Source: CAVXFL01 sp963761015 (GTDB lineage: Bacteria > Pseudomonadota > Alphaproteobacteria > Acetobacterales > Acetobacteraceae). From it: DNA of 64,000 nucleotides. Shown piece after piece: positions 45,952 to 54,571 of the stretch. Within the stretch, counting starts at the first letter, position 1; each line of letters begins with the position of its first letter. A model generated the notes under the pieces. The model saw only the letters and a list, made by a program, of their open reading frames with translations. It ran no database searches and was not told the origin of the DNA. Location of the stretch: contig CAVXFL010000001.1 of NCBI GenBank assembly GCA_963761015.1, positions 15,548-79,547 on the forward strand, written 5' to 3'. Both the position numbers and the translations under genes were made by a program.

Positions 45952-46722
45952 ATGCAATCGCGTATCACCGGGACCACGATGCCGGTGCTCGAGATCGGAT
46001 TGGAAGCGGGCGAACTGATCGTCGCCGAGCCGGGCGAACTCGCCTGGATGACGCAGAACGTGCAGATGCACACCACCATGCAGGCCGCCGGGGCAAGCGG
46101 CTTCTTCGGCGCGATCACCCGCGCGCTGGCCGGCGGCGGCCTGTTCATGACCGAGTTTTCCACCGCCGGCGGGCAAGGCGCCGTCGCGTTCGCGCCGAAA
46201 GTGCCGGGCAGCATCGTCGAGATCGAGGTCGCGCCGGGGCGCGCTTTCATGATTCACCGCCACGGCTTCATGTGCGGCAGCACCGGCGCGCAGCTCGGCA
46301 TGGGCTTTCAGCGTCGGCTCGGCGCCGGGATTTTCGGCGGCGAGGGTTTTGTGCTGCAGCGCCTCTCCGGGCCGTGCAAGGCGTGGGTGGCGCTGGGCGG
46401 CGAGAACGTCACGTATGACCTGCAGCCCGGCGAAATCCTGCGCGTCAATCCGGGCCATGTCGGCATGTTCGAGGACAGCGTCACCTTCGACGTGACCAGC
46501 ATCAGCGGCATCCGCAACGCGCTGTTCGGCGGCGAAGGACTGTTCCTCGCGCAGCTCACCGGCCCGGGCCGGATCTGGCTGCAATCCATGACGGTGCCCG
46601 GCCTGGCGCACGCCATCGGACCCTATCTCTCGCGTTCCGATCAGCCGGCGCAGACGGCCGAAACCGCGGTCGAGGCGGGTGTCGCCGGCGCGGTCCTGCG
46701 CAGCATGTTCAGCCGGAACTAG
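45952..46722 (+). CDS. TIGR00266/AIM24 family protein
   Basis: 256 residues, a beta-rich duplicated tubby-like fold. Motifs: MPVLEIGLEAGELIVAEPGE, FMTEFSTAGGQGAVAFAPK, VLQRLSGPCKAWVALGG and GEGLFLAQLTGPGRIWLQSM. Members are named after mitochondrial AIM24; the bacterial role is unknown. CAAAGGAGGCGTC immediately precedes the ATG. Confidence 0.9.
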   Translation: MQSRITGTTMPVLEIGLEAGELIVAEPGELAWMTQNVQMHTTMQAAGASGFFGAITRALAGGGLFMTEFSTAGGQGAVAFAPKVPGSIVEIEVAPGRAFMIHRHGFMCGSTGAQLGMGFQRRLGAGIFGGEGFVLQRLSGPCKAWVALGGENVTYDLQPGEILRVNPGHVGMFEDSVTFDVTSISGIRNALFGGEGLFLAQLTGPGRIWLQSMTVPGLAHAIGPYLSRSDQPAQTAETAVEAGVAGAVLRSMFSRN

Positions 46723-46781
46723 CCGGCGAACCAGCCCACCGCCTTGGCCGGGGCCGTGCCGATGCGCATCTCCGGCAGGCG

Positions 46782-47822
46782 ATGCCGCATCCGCGCACTT
46801 GGCTGAAAGTCTGCCCCGAGGGGCTGTTCTGCGAACCGGGCGGGTTCTTCATCGACCCGATCGGCCCGGTGGACCGCGCCGTCATCACGCACGCGCATTC
46901 GGACCACGCGCGCCCGGGACATCGCGCCGTGCTCGCCAGCCCCGAGACGCTGGCGTTGATGCACGCGCGCATGGGCGAGCGGGCGCCTGCATCGACCCAG
47001 GCGCTCGGCTGGGGCGAGCCGATCGACCTCGGCGGCGTCCGGGTGTCGCTCGAACCTGCCGGCCACGTGCTCGGCAGCGCGCAGGTCGTCATGGAATGGG
47101 GCGGCTGCCGCGTGGTGGTCAGCGGCGACTACAAGCGTCGCGCCGATCCTACCTGCATGGGCTTCGCGCCGGTCGCCTGCGATCTGTTCGTCACCGAGGC
47201 CACGTTCGGCCTGCCGGTGTTTCGCCATCCGCCCGACCGGCACGAGATCGCGCGTCTGCTCGACAGCATGGCGCTGTTCCCCGACCGCACACACGTCGTC
47301 GGCTGTTACGTGCTCGGAAAATGCCAGCGGCTGATCGCGCTGCTGCGCCAAGCGGGCTGGGACCGCCCGATCTGGCTGCACGGCGCGCTCGTCGGCTGCT
47401 GCGCGGCCTATGAGCGGCTCGGCGTGCCGCTCGGCGACCTTCGGCCCGCGACCGCCGCGGCGAAGCAGGAGCTAGCCGGCCAGATCGTGCTGGCCCCGCC
47501 CTCGGCGATCACCGAACCCTGGGCGCGGCGGCTGACCGATCCGGTCGTCGCGCTCGCCTCCGGCTGGATGCGGGTGCGCCAGCGCGCGCGCACCCGCGGG
47601 GTCGAGCTGCCGCTGGTGATCTCCGACCACGCCGACTGGGACGAGCTGAACGCGACCATCGACGAGACCGGCGCGCCGGAAATCTGGGTGACGCACGGGC
47701 GGGAAGAGGCGCTGATCCACGCCGCCGCGCAGCGCGGCATCGCCGGCCGTCCGCTGCACATGCTGGGCTACGCCGAGGAAGAGGAGGAAACGCTCGCGCC
47801 CGAGGCGGAGCCGGCGGCATGA
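46782..47822 (+). CDS. Ligase-associated DNA exonuclease (metallo-beta-lactamase fold)
   Basis: 346 residues. The MBL metal motif is THAHSDHARPGH near residue 37, with further ligands in EPAGHVLGSAQV, SGDYKR and ISDHADW. It belongs to the SNM1/CPSF-like exonucleases that sit next to a class of ATP-dependent ligases. Its stop overlaps the ligase start (ATGA), so the two are coupled and act in repair together. Confidence 0.93.
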   Translation: MPHPRTWLKVCPEGLFCEPGGFFIDPIGPVDRAVITHAHSDHARPGHRAVLASPETLALMHARMGERAPASTQALGWGEPIDLGGVRVSLEPAGHVLGSAQVVMEWGGCRVVVSGDYKRRADPTCMGFAPVACDLFVTEATFGLPVFRHPPDRHEIARLLDSMALFPDRTHVVGCYVLGKCQRLIALLRQAGWDRPIWLHGALVGCCAAYERLGVPLGDLRPATAAAKQELAGQIVLAPPSAITEPWARRLTDPVVALASGWMRVRQRARTRGVELPLVISDHADWDELNATIDETGAPEIWVTHGREEALIHAAAQRGIAGRPLHMLGYAEEEEETLAPEAEPAA

Positions 47823-49537
47823 TCGCTTTCGCCGAGCTGCTGCAACGGCTGGTGTTCACCCCGGCGCGCACCGACAAGATCGCGCTGCTGCGGCATTATT
47901 TCGCCACCGAGCCGGACCCGGACCGCGGCTGGGGCCTCGCCGCGATTGCCGGCGAGTTGGGCTTCGCCGCCGCCAAGCCGAGCCTGATTCGCGACCTCGC
48001 CGCCGCGCGCACCGACCCGGTGCTGTTCGCCTGGTCGCACGACTACGTCGGCGACCTCGCCGAGACCGTCGCGCTGATCTGGCCGAGCCCCCATCTCAAC
48101 CCCCTCCCAGCGAGCGAGGAAGAAAATGCCGCGCCCCCTCTCCCGCGTGCGGGGGAGGGCAGGGGTGAGGGCAAGCCCCCGGCATTGCACCAGGTCGTGC
48201 ATACGCTCGCCACCACGCCGAAACCCGATTTGCCGGGCATCGTCGCCGGCTGGCTGGATGCGTCGGATGCCTCGGTGCGCTTCGCGATCCTCAAGCTGAT
48301 TACCGGCGGGCTGCGGGTCGGCGCCTCGGCGCGGCTGGCCAAGATCGCGCTCGCCGAACTGGCGCAGGAAGCGATCGCGGCGGACGACATCGAGGAGGTT
48401 TGGCACAGCCTCGGCCCGCCCTACACCGAGCTGTTCGCCTGGATCGAGGGACGCGGCGAGCGGCCCGATCCGGCCGATGCGCCGGTGTTCCGCCCGCTGA
48501 TGCTCGCGCAGCCGCTGGAGCGATCCGATCTGCCCAACCTGAACCCAGCCGATTACCGCGCGGAATGGAAATGGGACGGCATCCGCGTGCAGCTCGTCGC
48601 CACGCCCTCCGGCCGGCGCCTGTTCTCGCGCGGCGCCGACGACATTTCCGCCGCGTTCCCGGAGATCGTCGATGCGATGGCCCCCGGATCGACCAGCCCG
48701 GGCGTTCAGGCGGTGCTCGACGGCGAGCTGCTGGTCATCCGCGACGGCGCGGTGGCGCCATTCTCGGACTTGCAGCAGCGGCTGAACCGCAAGGCGCCGG
48801 GGCCGAAAATGCTGAAGGACTTTCCCGCCGGCGTGCGGCTCTACGACATCCTGTTCGACGGCGCCGAGGATCTCCGCGCCCTGGCCTTTGACGAGCGCCG
48901 GGCGCGGCTCGAGGAATGGTACGCGCGCATGCGGCCGGCGCACATGGATCTATCGGAACTCGTGCCCTTCACCCGCATCGCGCAGCTCGCCGACATCCGC
49001 GCCGGCGCCCGCGCCCTTTCCATCGAAGGCTTGATGCTGAAGCGCCGCGACAGCCCGTACGTGCCCGGCCGGCCGAAAGGGCTGTGGTGGAAATGGAAGC
49101 GCGATCCGCTCACCGTGGACGCGGTGCTGATGTACGCCCAGCGCGGCAGCGGCAAGCGCTCCAGCGTCTATTCCGACTACACGTTCGGCCTGTGGCGCGA
49201 CGACGAAGCCGGCGGCCGGGAACTGGTGCCGGTGGGCAAAGCCTATTTCGGCTTCACCGACCAGGAACTGCTCTGGCTCGACCGCTGGATTCGCCACCAT
49301 ACGCTCGCCCGCTTCGGCCCGGTGCGCGAGGTGGAGAAGGCGCTGGTTCTGGAGGTCGCCTTCGATGCCGTGCAGCGCTCGAAGCGGCACAAGTCGGGCG
49401 TGGCGATGCGCTTCCCCCGCATCGCCCGCATCCGGCGCGACAAGCCGGCAGCGGAGGCGGACCGGCTGGCCACACTGCTGCACCTTGTTGAAAACGCTCC
49501 CCGAAAAGTGCACGCAACGCCGGCCGCCGCGGATTGA
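47819..49537 (+). CDS. ATP-dependent DNA ligase (exonuclease-associated type)
   Basis: 572 residues: an N-terminal helical DNA-binding domain (1-210), the nucleotidyltransferase core with adenylated Lys in EWKWDGIRVQ, then LDGELLV, LYDILFDG, EGLMLKRRDSPY and WWKWKRDPLTVD, and an OB-fold C-terminus. It joins nicks in DNA repair. Residues about 86-120 include a Pro/Glu/Arg-rich insert encoded by a dispersed palindrome (48080-48175), absent from the family as I recall it. No Ku gene is seen. Confidence 0.93.
   Translation: MIAFAELLQRLVFTPARTDKIALLRHYFATEPDPDRGWGLAAIAGELGFAAAKPSLIRDLAAARTDPVLFAWSHDYVGDLAETVALIWPSPHLNPLPASEEENAAPPLPRAGEGRGEGKPPALHQVVHTLATTPKPDLPGIVAGWLDASDASVRFAILKLITGGLRVGASARLAKIALAELAQEAIAADDIEEVWHSLGPPYTELFAWIEGRGERPDPADAPVFRPLMLAQPLERSDLPNLNPADYRAEWKWDGIRVQLVATPSGRRLFSRGADDISAAFPEIVDAMAPGSTSPGVQAVLDGELLVIRDGAVAPFSDLQQRLNRKAPGPKMLKDFPAGVRLYDILFDGAEDLRALAFDERRARLEEWYARMRPAHMDLSELVPFTRIAQLADIRAGARALSIEGLMLKRRDSPYVPGRPKGLWWKWKRDPLTVDAVLMYAQRGSGKRSSVYSDYTFGLWRDDEAGGRELVPVGKAYFGFTDQELLWLDRWIRHHTLARFGPVREVEKALVLEVAFDAVQRSKRHKSGVAMRFPRIARIRRDKPAAEADRLATLLHLVENAPRKVHATPAAAD
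48080..48175. repeat. Palindromic repeat inserted within the DNA ligase coding sequence
   Basis: CCCCTCTCCCGCGTGCGGGG followed by GAGGGCAGGGGTGAGGGC is an inverted repeat of the class at 35968-36006. It is in frame with the ligase and encodes a low-complexity peptide (PLPRAGEGRGEG). Confidence 0.65.
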
Positions 49538-49594
49538 CCGGCCCGGCCCGTCGTGGTGCCTATGTAACAAATCGCCATAAAGGGGCCCGCGGCC

Positions 49595-50377
49595 ATGTCC
49601 ATCATGCCGAACCATGCGCTCAACCGGATGCGCGAGGGCGGGCTGGCGCTCGGGCTCGGCCTCGGGCACCTGCGCACGGTGGCGACGCCGATGCTGGCCC
49701 AGGCGGCCGATTTCGACTTCCTGTTCATCGACATGGAGCACGGCGCCTTCTCGATCCACGAGGCGACGCAGCTCTGTCTCGCCTCGCTGACGACGCGGGT
49801 GACGCCGATCGTGCGCGTGTGCAAGGACGCGCTGGACGACGGCACGCGCGCGCTCGACAACGGCGCGCAGGGTGTCGTGGTGCCGCACGTGAACAACGAA
49901 GAGCAGGCGCGCCGGGTCGCCGACGCGTTCCGCTACCCGCCGATGGGACACCGGAGCTGGGGCGGCCCGCCCGCGCTTTACGGCTATCTGCCGCCGTCGA
50001 TGCTGGAGGCGCAGACGGAAATCAACCGCGAAATCCTGGTCGCCGTGATGATCGAAACCCCGGAGGCGGTGGAGAACGCCGACGCCATCGCCGCCGTCGA
50101 GGGCATCGACGTGCTGCTGTTCGGCACCTCGGACCTGACCACCGAAATGGGCATCCCCGGCCAGATCGGGCACGACCGGGTGGTGGACGCCTATACCAAG
50201 GTGGGCGAGGCCTGCCGCAAGCGGCGCAAGTTCATGGGCATGGGCGGCGTCTACGACGAGCGCGCCGCGACGCGCTACATCAAGCTCGGCGCCCGCTTCG
50301 TGCTCGGCGCCTCCGACCACCAGTTGCTGCTGACCGGCGCCACCGCCCGCGCCGCGTTCCTGCGCGGGATGGAGTAA
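49595..50377 (+). CDS. HpcH/HpaI aldolase family protein
   Basis: 260 residues, a (beta/alpha)8 class II pyruvate aldolase. FLFIDMEHGAFSIHEATQLC carries the metal Glu, later GAQGVVVPHVNNEEQARRV, MGHRSWGGPP, VMIETPEAVENADAI and FGTSDLTTEMG (metal Asp). Such enzymes cleave or make 4-hydroxy-2-oxoacids. The exact substrate is open. No aromatic degradation genes are next to it. Confidence 0.9.
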   Translation: MSIMPNHALNRMREGGLALGLGLGHLRTVATPMLAQAADFDFLFIDMEHGAFSIHEATQLCLASLTTRVTPIVRVCKDALDDGTRALDNGAQGVVVPHVNNEEQARRVADAFRYPPMGHRSWGGPPALYGYLPPSMLEAQTEINREILVAVMIETPEAVENADAIAAVEGIDVLLFGTSDLTTEMGIPGQIGHDRVVDAYTKVGEACRKRRKFMGMGGVYDERAATRYIKLGARFVLGASDHQLLLTGATARAAFLRGME

Positions 50378-50435
50378 TCGTCGCGCCGCCTTGCGCGCCG
50401 AACCGGCACGCCGTTGGTGATGTCGAACGAAGCCG

Positions 50436-50876
50436 GTGAACACCGCCAACATCCTCCCGCACGTCCGGGATCTGGCCATCGCCTACGGTCTCAGCTTCTT
50501 CATCGGCTGGGAGCGCGAGCGCGAGGCGCGCAGCGCGGGGCTCCGCACCTTTCCGCTCGTCGCGCTCGCAAGCTGCGGTTTCGTGCTGGCGACGCGCGAC
50601 GCCTTCGCCGGCACGCCGGACGCGCTGGCCCGCGTGGTCCAGGGGCTGACGACCGGCATCGGCTTCATCGGCGGCGGGGCGATCCTGAAGCGCGGCGAAT
50701 CCGTGCATGGCACGGCCACCGCCGCGGCCGTGTGGGCGACCGGGGCGATCGGCGCGGCGGTCGGGCTGGGAAGCTACGAGGTCGCGGTGGTCATCAGCGC
50801 CTGCACGCTCGCCACGCTATGGCTGCTGACGCCGCTGAAACACCACGAGGACACGAAAGCGGGCCCGGCGCCCTGA
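50436..50876 (+). CDS. MgtC/SapB family membrane protein
   Basis: 146 residues with four hydrophobic helices. The family motif GLSFFIGWEREREARSAGLRT is followed by TTGIGFIGGGAIL and TAAAVWATGAIGAAVG. MgtC proteins affect growth under low Mg2+; those lacking the extra C-terminal domain, like this one, are of unsure role. GTG start at 50436. Confidence 0.9.
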   Translation: MNTANILPHVRDLAIAYGLSFFIGWEREREARSAGLRTFPLVALASCGFVLATRDAFAGTPDALARVVQGLTTGIGFIGGGAILKRGESVHGTATAAAVWATGAIGAAVGLGSYEVAVVISACTLATLWLLTPLKHHEDTKAGPAP

Positions 50877-50903
50877 TCGCCAGCGCCTTGTTGGCTCAGT
50901 CGT

Positions 50904-50966
50904 AGGACGGGTAAGCGAAGCGCAACCCGCCTCCCGCGAGCAATGGCGGATTTCGCTGCGCGGCTG
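50904..50966. repeat. GGGTAAGCGAAGCGCAACCCG-type palindrome
   Basis: GTAGGACGGGTAAGCGAAGC then GCAACCCGCC, followed by a degenerate GGCGGATTTCGCTGCGC unit. Same family as 18140-18286. Non-coding spacer. Confidence 0.65.
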
Positions 50967-51012
50967 GGCAAGCGTCTCGATTGGGTCCTTCATCTTCCCC
51001 TCTCGTAGTGTC

Positions 51013-51303
51013 CTAGTTTGCCAAGGCCGAAACGAACGCGGACGCTGCGCTTAGGCCAACCGAAACGGCAGTCCAAAACGCCGCCTTCCGGTTCAGGTTT
51101 GCAGTTTCGTTTAATGCGTTGAAGGTGGCTGTGATCCAACCCAACGCTTGCGCAGCTTCTCCCTCCGGCTCTGGATTGCGGCCGCTGCCCGGCATGCCCC
51201 ACCCTGGATCAATCTGGGTCTGCGTGGAGCGATACCAGCACCGCGCGGCAAACAGTCCCAAGGCTAGGGCAAGCGCGGCCAAGGCGATGCTGATCGACTT
51301 CAC
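51013..51303 (-). CDS. Small membrane protein of unknown function
   Basis: 96 residues from GTG 51301-51303: KSISIALAALALALGLFAAR is a membrane helix, followed by a soluble part (GWGMPGSGRNPEPEGEAAQA, ALGWITATFNALNETANLNR) and a second hydrophobic stretch at the C-terminus. No family recognised. The terminal ALAN runs to a TAG at 51013. Confidence 0.5.
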   Translation of the reverse strand: MKSISIALAALALALGLFAARCWYRSTQTQIDPGWGMPGSGRNPEPEGEAAQALGWITATFNALNETANLNRKAAFWTAVSVGLSAASAFVSALAN

Positions 51304-51432
51304 GCCGCAGTGGTCCAGGATACTACCCTCCTCTCCACCCGCTTGCGGGGGGACCACGCGCGGGAGGGCAATTTCCGCCAATTCCGTCGGATACTTGTCC
51401 AGCCTCCGTTGTGTCGCTGGCCCTCTCGGGAT

Positions 51433-52398
51433 TCAGGTCACGAGATTGCGTGGCCGCTCGCCCGCCAGCACGGCGGCGATGCCGTCCAGCGCGAGAAACC
51501 CCATCGCGTCGCGCGTCTCCACCGTGGCGCTGCCGAGATGCGGTTCCAGCACCACGTTCTCGAGACCGAGGTAACCGGGGTTCAGGTTCGGCTCGCCGTC
51601 GAACACGTCGAGCCCGGCGAAGGCGATCTGGCCGCTTTGCAGGGCCGCGATCAGCGCCGCGTCGTCCACCAGCGCGCCGCGCGCCGCGTTCACCACCACC
51701 GCCCCGCGCGGCAGGCGCGCGATGCGCTCGGCGTTCAGCCATTTGTGCGTGCCCGCGGCGGCGGGCGCCTGCAGCGAGAGCACCTCGCAGACCGGCAGAA
51801 AACTCTCGTCCGTATCGTGGAAGGTCGCGCCGGCTTCCAGCTCCGCCGGCAGCCGCGCCTGGTCGCGGTAGTGGATCTCCATGCCGAACCCGCCCCGCGC
51901 GATGCGCGCCAGCTCGCGCCCGATGCGCCCGAGGCCGAAAATGCCGAGCCGCCGCCCCGAGACCTGCGTGCCGAGCAGCTGCGTCGGCGCCCAGCCGCGC
52001 CATTGCCCGGCGCGGATCATCCGCTCGCCCTCGCCCAGGCGGCGGGCGGCGGCGAGGATCAGCGACATCGCCAGCTCGGCGGTGGCGACCGAGAGCACGT
52101 CCGGCGTGTTGCACACCGCGATCCCGCGCCCGCGCGCCGCCGCCACGTCGACGTGGTCGTAGCCGACGCTGAACGTGCCGATCGCCTTCACCCGCGCCGG
52201 CAGCGCCCCGATCACGCCCGCATCCATCGTATCCCCCGGCGCGCAGAGGATCGCGTCCACCCCGTCGGACTGGCGCAGCAGCTCGGCCGCGCTCAGCGGC
52301 ACGTCGGACGGGGTCAGCCGCGCCGCGAACTCGCGCTCGGCGCGCGCCTCCACGGCCGGGGGCAGACGGCGGGTGACCAGCAGGACGGGCTTGCTCAT
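51433..52398 (-). CDS. D-isomer 2-hydroxyacid dehydrogenase (glyoxylate/hydroxypyruvate reductase type)
   Basis: 321 residues. NAD(P) site RRLGIFGLGRIGRELARIA, catalytic Arg in VNAARGALVDDAAL, Glu in FDGEPNLN and His in LEPHLGSATVETRDAM; GTFSVGYDHVDVAAA is the substrate loop. It reduces glyoxylate or hydroxypyruvate. Divergent from hyuA with 79 bases between starts. Confidence 0.92.
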   Translation of the reverse strand: MSKPVLLVTRRLPPAVEARAEREFAARLTPSDVPLSAAELLRQSDGVDAILCAPGDTMDAGVIGALPARVKAIGTFSVGYDHVDVAAARGRGIAVCNTPDVLSVATAELAMSLILAAARRLGEGERMIRAGQWRGWAPTQLLGTQVSGRRLGIFGLGRIGRELARIARGGFGMEIHYRDQARLPAELEAGATFHDTDESFLPVCEVLSLQAPAAAGTHKWLNAERIARLPRGAVVVNAARGALVDDAALIAALQSGQIAFAGLDVFDGEPNLNPGYLGLENVVLEPHLGSATVETRDAMGFLALDGIAAVLAGERPRNLVT

Positions 52399-52477
52399 CT
52401 CACCTCCACATCGATGGGCTATCTTCCACGTCCCGCGCCGGTTGCGAAAGGGGCCGCTCCGCGCCAGCTTCGCCGCC

Positions 52478-54571
52478 ATGACAGCACACGCGCGGCTCGC
52501 GGTGGATATCGGCGGCACCTTCACGGATCTCGCGCTGGAGCACGCGGGCGCGCGGCATACGGCCAAGGTGCTGACCACGCCGGGGGCGCCCGAGCAGGGC
52601 GTGCTGACCGGCGTGCGCGCGGTGCTGGCGGGCGCCGGGCTGTCCGCCGCCGCGATCGGCATCGTCATTCACGGCACCACGCTCGCCACCAACGCGATCG
52701 TGGAGCGCAAGGGCGCGCGCACCGCGCTGATCACCACCGAGGGTTTCCGCGACGTGCTCGCGATGGGCACGGAGAGCCGCTACGACCAGTACGACCTGAA
52801 CATCGTGCTGCCCGAGCCGCTGGTGCCGCGCTATCTGCGGCTGACCGTGCCGGAGCGGCTGGACAACGCGGGCAAGGTGCTGCTGCCGCTGGATCGGGAC
52901 GCGGTGCGCGGCTTGGTCCCCGAGTTGCGCCGGCTGGAAGTGGAAAGCATCGCGATCGGGTTCCTGCACGCCTTCGTCAACCCGGCCCATGAATGCGCGG
53001 CGCGCGACATTCTGGCGGCCGAACTGCCCGATCTGCCGGTATCGCTGTCCTCGGACGTCTCGCCCGAGATGCGCGAGTGGGAGCGGTTCTCGACCACCGT
53101 CGCCAACGCGTACGTGCAACCGCTGATGGCGCGCTACCTGACGCGGCTGGAACAGGATTTGCGCGCAGCCGGGGTCGTCGCGCCGCTGTTCCTGATGCTC
53201 TCGGGCGGCGGGCTGACCACGATCGAGACGGCGTGCCGGTTCCCGATCAGGCTGGTGGAAAGCGGGCCGGCCGGCGGCGCCATTTTCGCCGCCGACATCG
53301 CGACCCGGCTCGGGCTCGACGGCGTGCTCTCCTTCGACATGGGCGGCACGACGGCGAAGATCTGCCTGATCGACGGCGGCCGGCCGCAGACCGCGCGCAG
53401 TTTCGAGGTCGCGCGGGTCGGCCGGTTCCGCAAGGGCTCCGGCCTGCCGCTACGGATTCCCGTGATCGACATGGTGGAGATCGGCGCCGGCGGCGGCTCG
53501 CTCGCCCATGTCGATGCGCTCGGGCGCATCACCGTCGGCCCCGAGAGCGCCGGCGCCGATCCGGGCCCGGCCTGCTACGGTCTCGGCGGCGCCCGGCCGG
53601 CGGTGACCGACGCCGATCTGATGCTCGGCCGCTACGATCCGGCGCGCTTCGCCGGCGGCAAGCTGCCGCTGGACCCGGCCGCCTCGCGCGACGCGCTGCT
53701 GGCCGAGGTGGGCGGAAAGCTCGGGCTGGACGCGGAAATGGCGGCGCTCGGCGTGGTCGAGATGGTGGACGAGAACATGGCGAACGCGGCGCGCGTCCAT
53801 GCCATCGAATCCGGCAAGGGTTTCGCCGGCCGCACCCTGATCGCGTTCGGCGGCGGCGGCCCGGTGCACGCGTACCGGGTCGCGGAAAAGCTCGGCATCG
53901 CCCGCGTGGTGATCCCCGCCGGCGCCGGCGTCGGCAGCGCCATCGGGTTTCTGCGCGCCCCCGTCGCGTACGAGGTGGTGCGCAGCCTGTATCAGCGCTT
54001 TTCCAGCTTCGACATCGCCGCCGTGAACGCGCTGTTGCGGGAGATGCGCGAGGAGGCGGCGCGGCTGGTGGCGGCGGGCAGCTTCGGCGCGCCGACCGAG
54101 GAGAGCCGCACGGCGTATATGCGCTATGTCGGCCAGGGCCACGAAATCCGCGTTCCGCTGCCGACGCGCGAACTGACGCCCGACGACGTGCCGGCGGTTC
54201 GCGCCGCGTACGACCGCGAATACGCGCGCTTCTACGACCGCCCGGTGCCCGGCTCGGATGTCGAGGTGCTGAGCTATTCGGTAACGGTCCGCGCTGCCGG
54301 CGAGAGCGGCGTCGTCATGCGCGACTCCGCCTCCGCTTGCGGGAGCGCGAAGCGGGGAGGGGTCGCCCCGCGCACCCAGCTCGTCCGCGACAGCGCAAGC
54401 GGCGAGGTCTCCGAATGGCCGGTCTACGACCGCGCCCAACTGCCCCCAGGCGCGGCGATCAGCGGTCCCGCCATCATCGCCGAGGATGAAACCTCGACCC
54501 TGCTCGGCGCCGGCTGGCGCGCGAACATCGACGCGGCGGGCTACATCGCGCTCGCGCGGGAGGCACAATGA
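52478..54571 (+). CDS. hyuA: Hydantoinase/oxoprolinase subunit A
   Basis: 697 residues. ATP-fold start ARLAVDIGGTFTDLALEHAG, HGTTLATNAIVERKGARTAL, LSFDMGGTTAKICLIDGG and GAGGGSLAHVDALGRITVGP then GADPGPACYGLGG are diagnostic. It opens hydantoin or oxoproline rings using ATP, with subunit B. Residues about 611-640 contain an insert rich in repeat-derived sequence (54310-54400). Stop overlaps hyuB (ATGA). Confidence 0.93.
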   Translation: MTAHARLAVDIGGTFTDLALEHAGARHTAKVLTTPGAPEQGVLTGVRAVLAGAGLSAAAIGIVIHGTTLATNAIVERKGARTALITTEGFRDVLAMGTESRYDQYDLNIVLPEPLVPRYLRLTVPERLDNAGKVLLPLDRDAVRGLVPELRRLEVESIAIGFLHAFVNPAHECAARDILAAELPDLPVSLSSDVSPEMREWERFSTTVANAYVQPLMARYLTRLEQDLRAAGVVAPLFLMLSGGGLTTIETACRFPIRLVESGPAGGAIFAADIATRLGLDGVLSFDMGGTTAKICLIDGGRPQTARSFEVARVGRFRKGSGLPLRIPVIDMVEIGAGGGSLAHVDALGRITVGPESAGADPGPACYGLGGARPAVTDADLMLGRYDPARFAGGKLPLDPAASRDALLAEVGGKLGLDAEMAALGVVEMVDENMANAARVHAIESGKGFAGRTLIAFGGGGPVHAYRVAEKLGIARVVIPAGAGVGSAIGFLRAPVAYEVVRSLYQRFSSFDIAAVNALLREMREEAARLVAAGSFGAPTEESRTAYMRYVGQGHEIRVPLPTRELTPDDVPAVRAAYDREYARFYDRPVPGSDVEVLSYSVTVRAAGESGVVMRDSASACGSAKRGGVAPRTQLVRDSASGEVSEWPVYDRAQLPPGAAISGPAIIAEDETSTLLGAGWRANIDAAGYIALAREAQ
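54310..54400. repeat. Repeat-like insert in the hyuA coding sequence
   Basis: TCCGCTTGCGGGAGCGCGAAG followed by CGGGGAGGGG resembles the CCTCTCCCGCTTGCGGGAGA-type element. It is in frame and followed by a short in-frame duplication (RDSAS occurs twice). Confidence 0.5.

Noticed and set aside
46782..49537. Ku-dependent end-joining locus
   Set aside because: The ligase is of the exonuclease-associated type, and no Ku gene or LigD polymerase domain is present.
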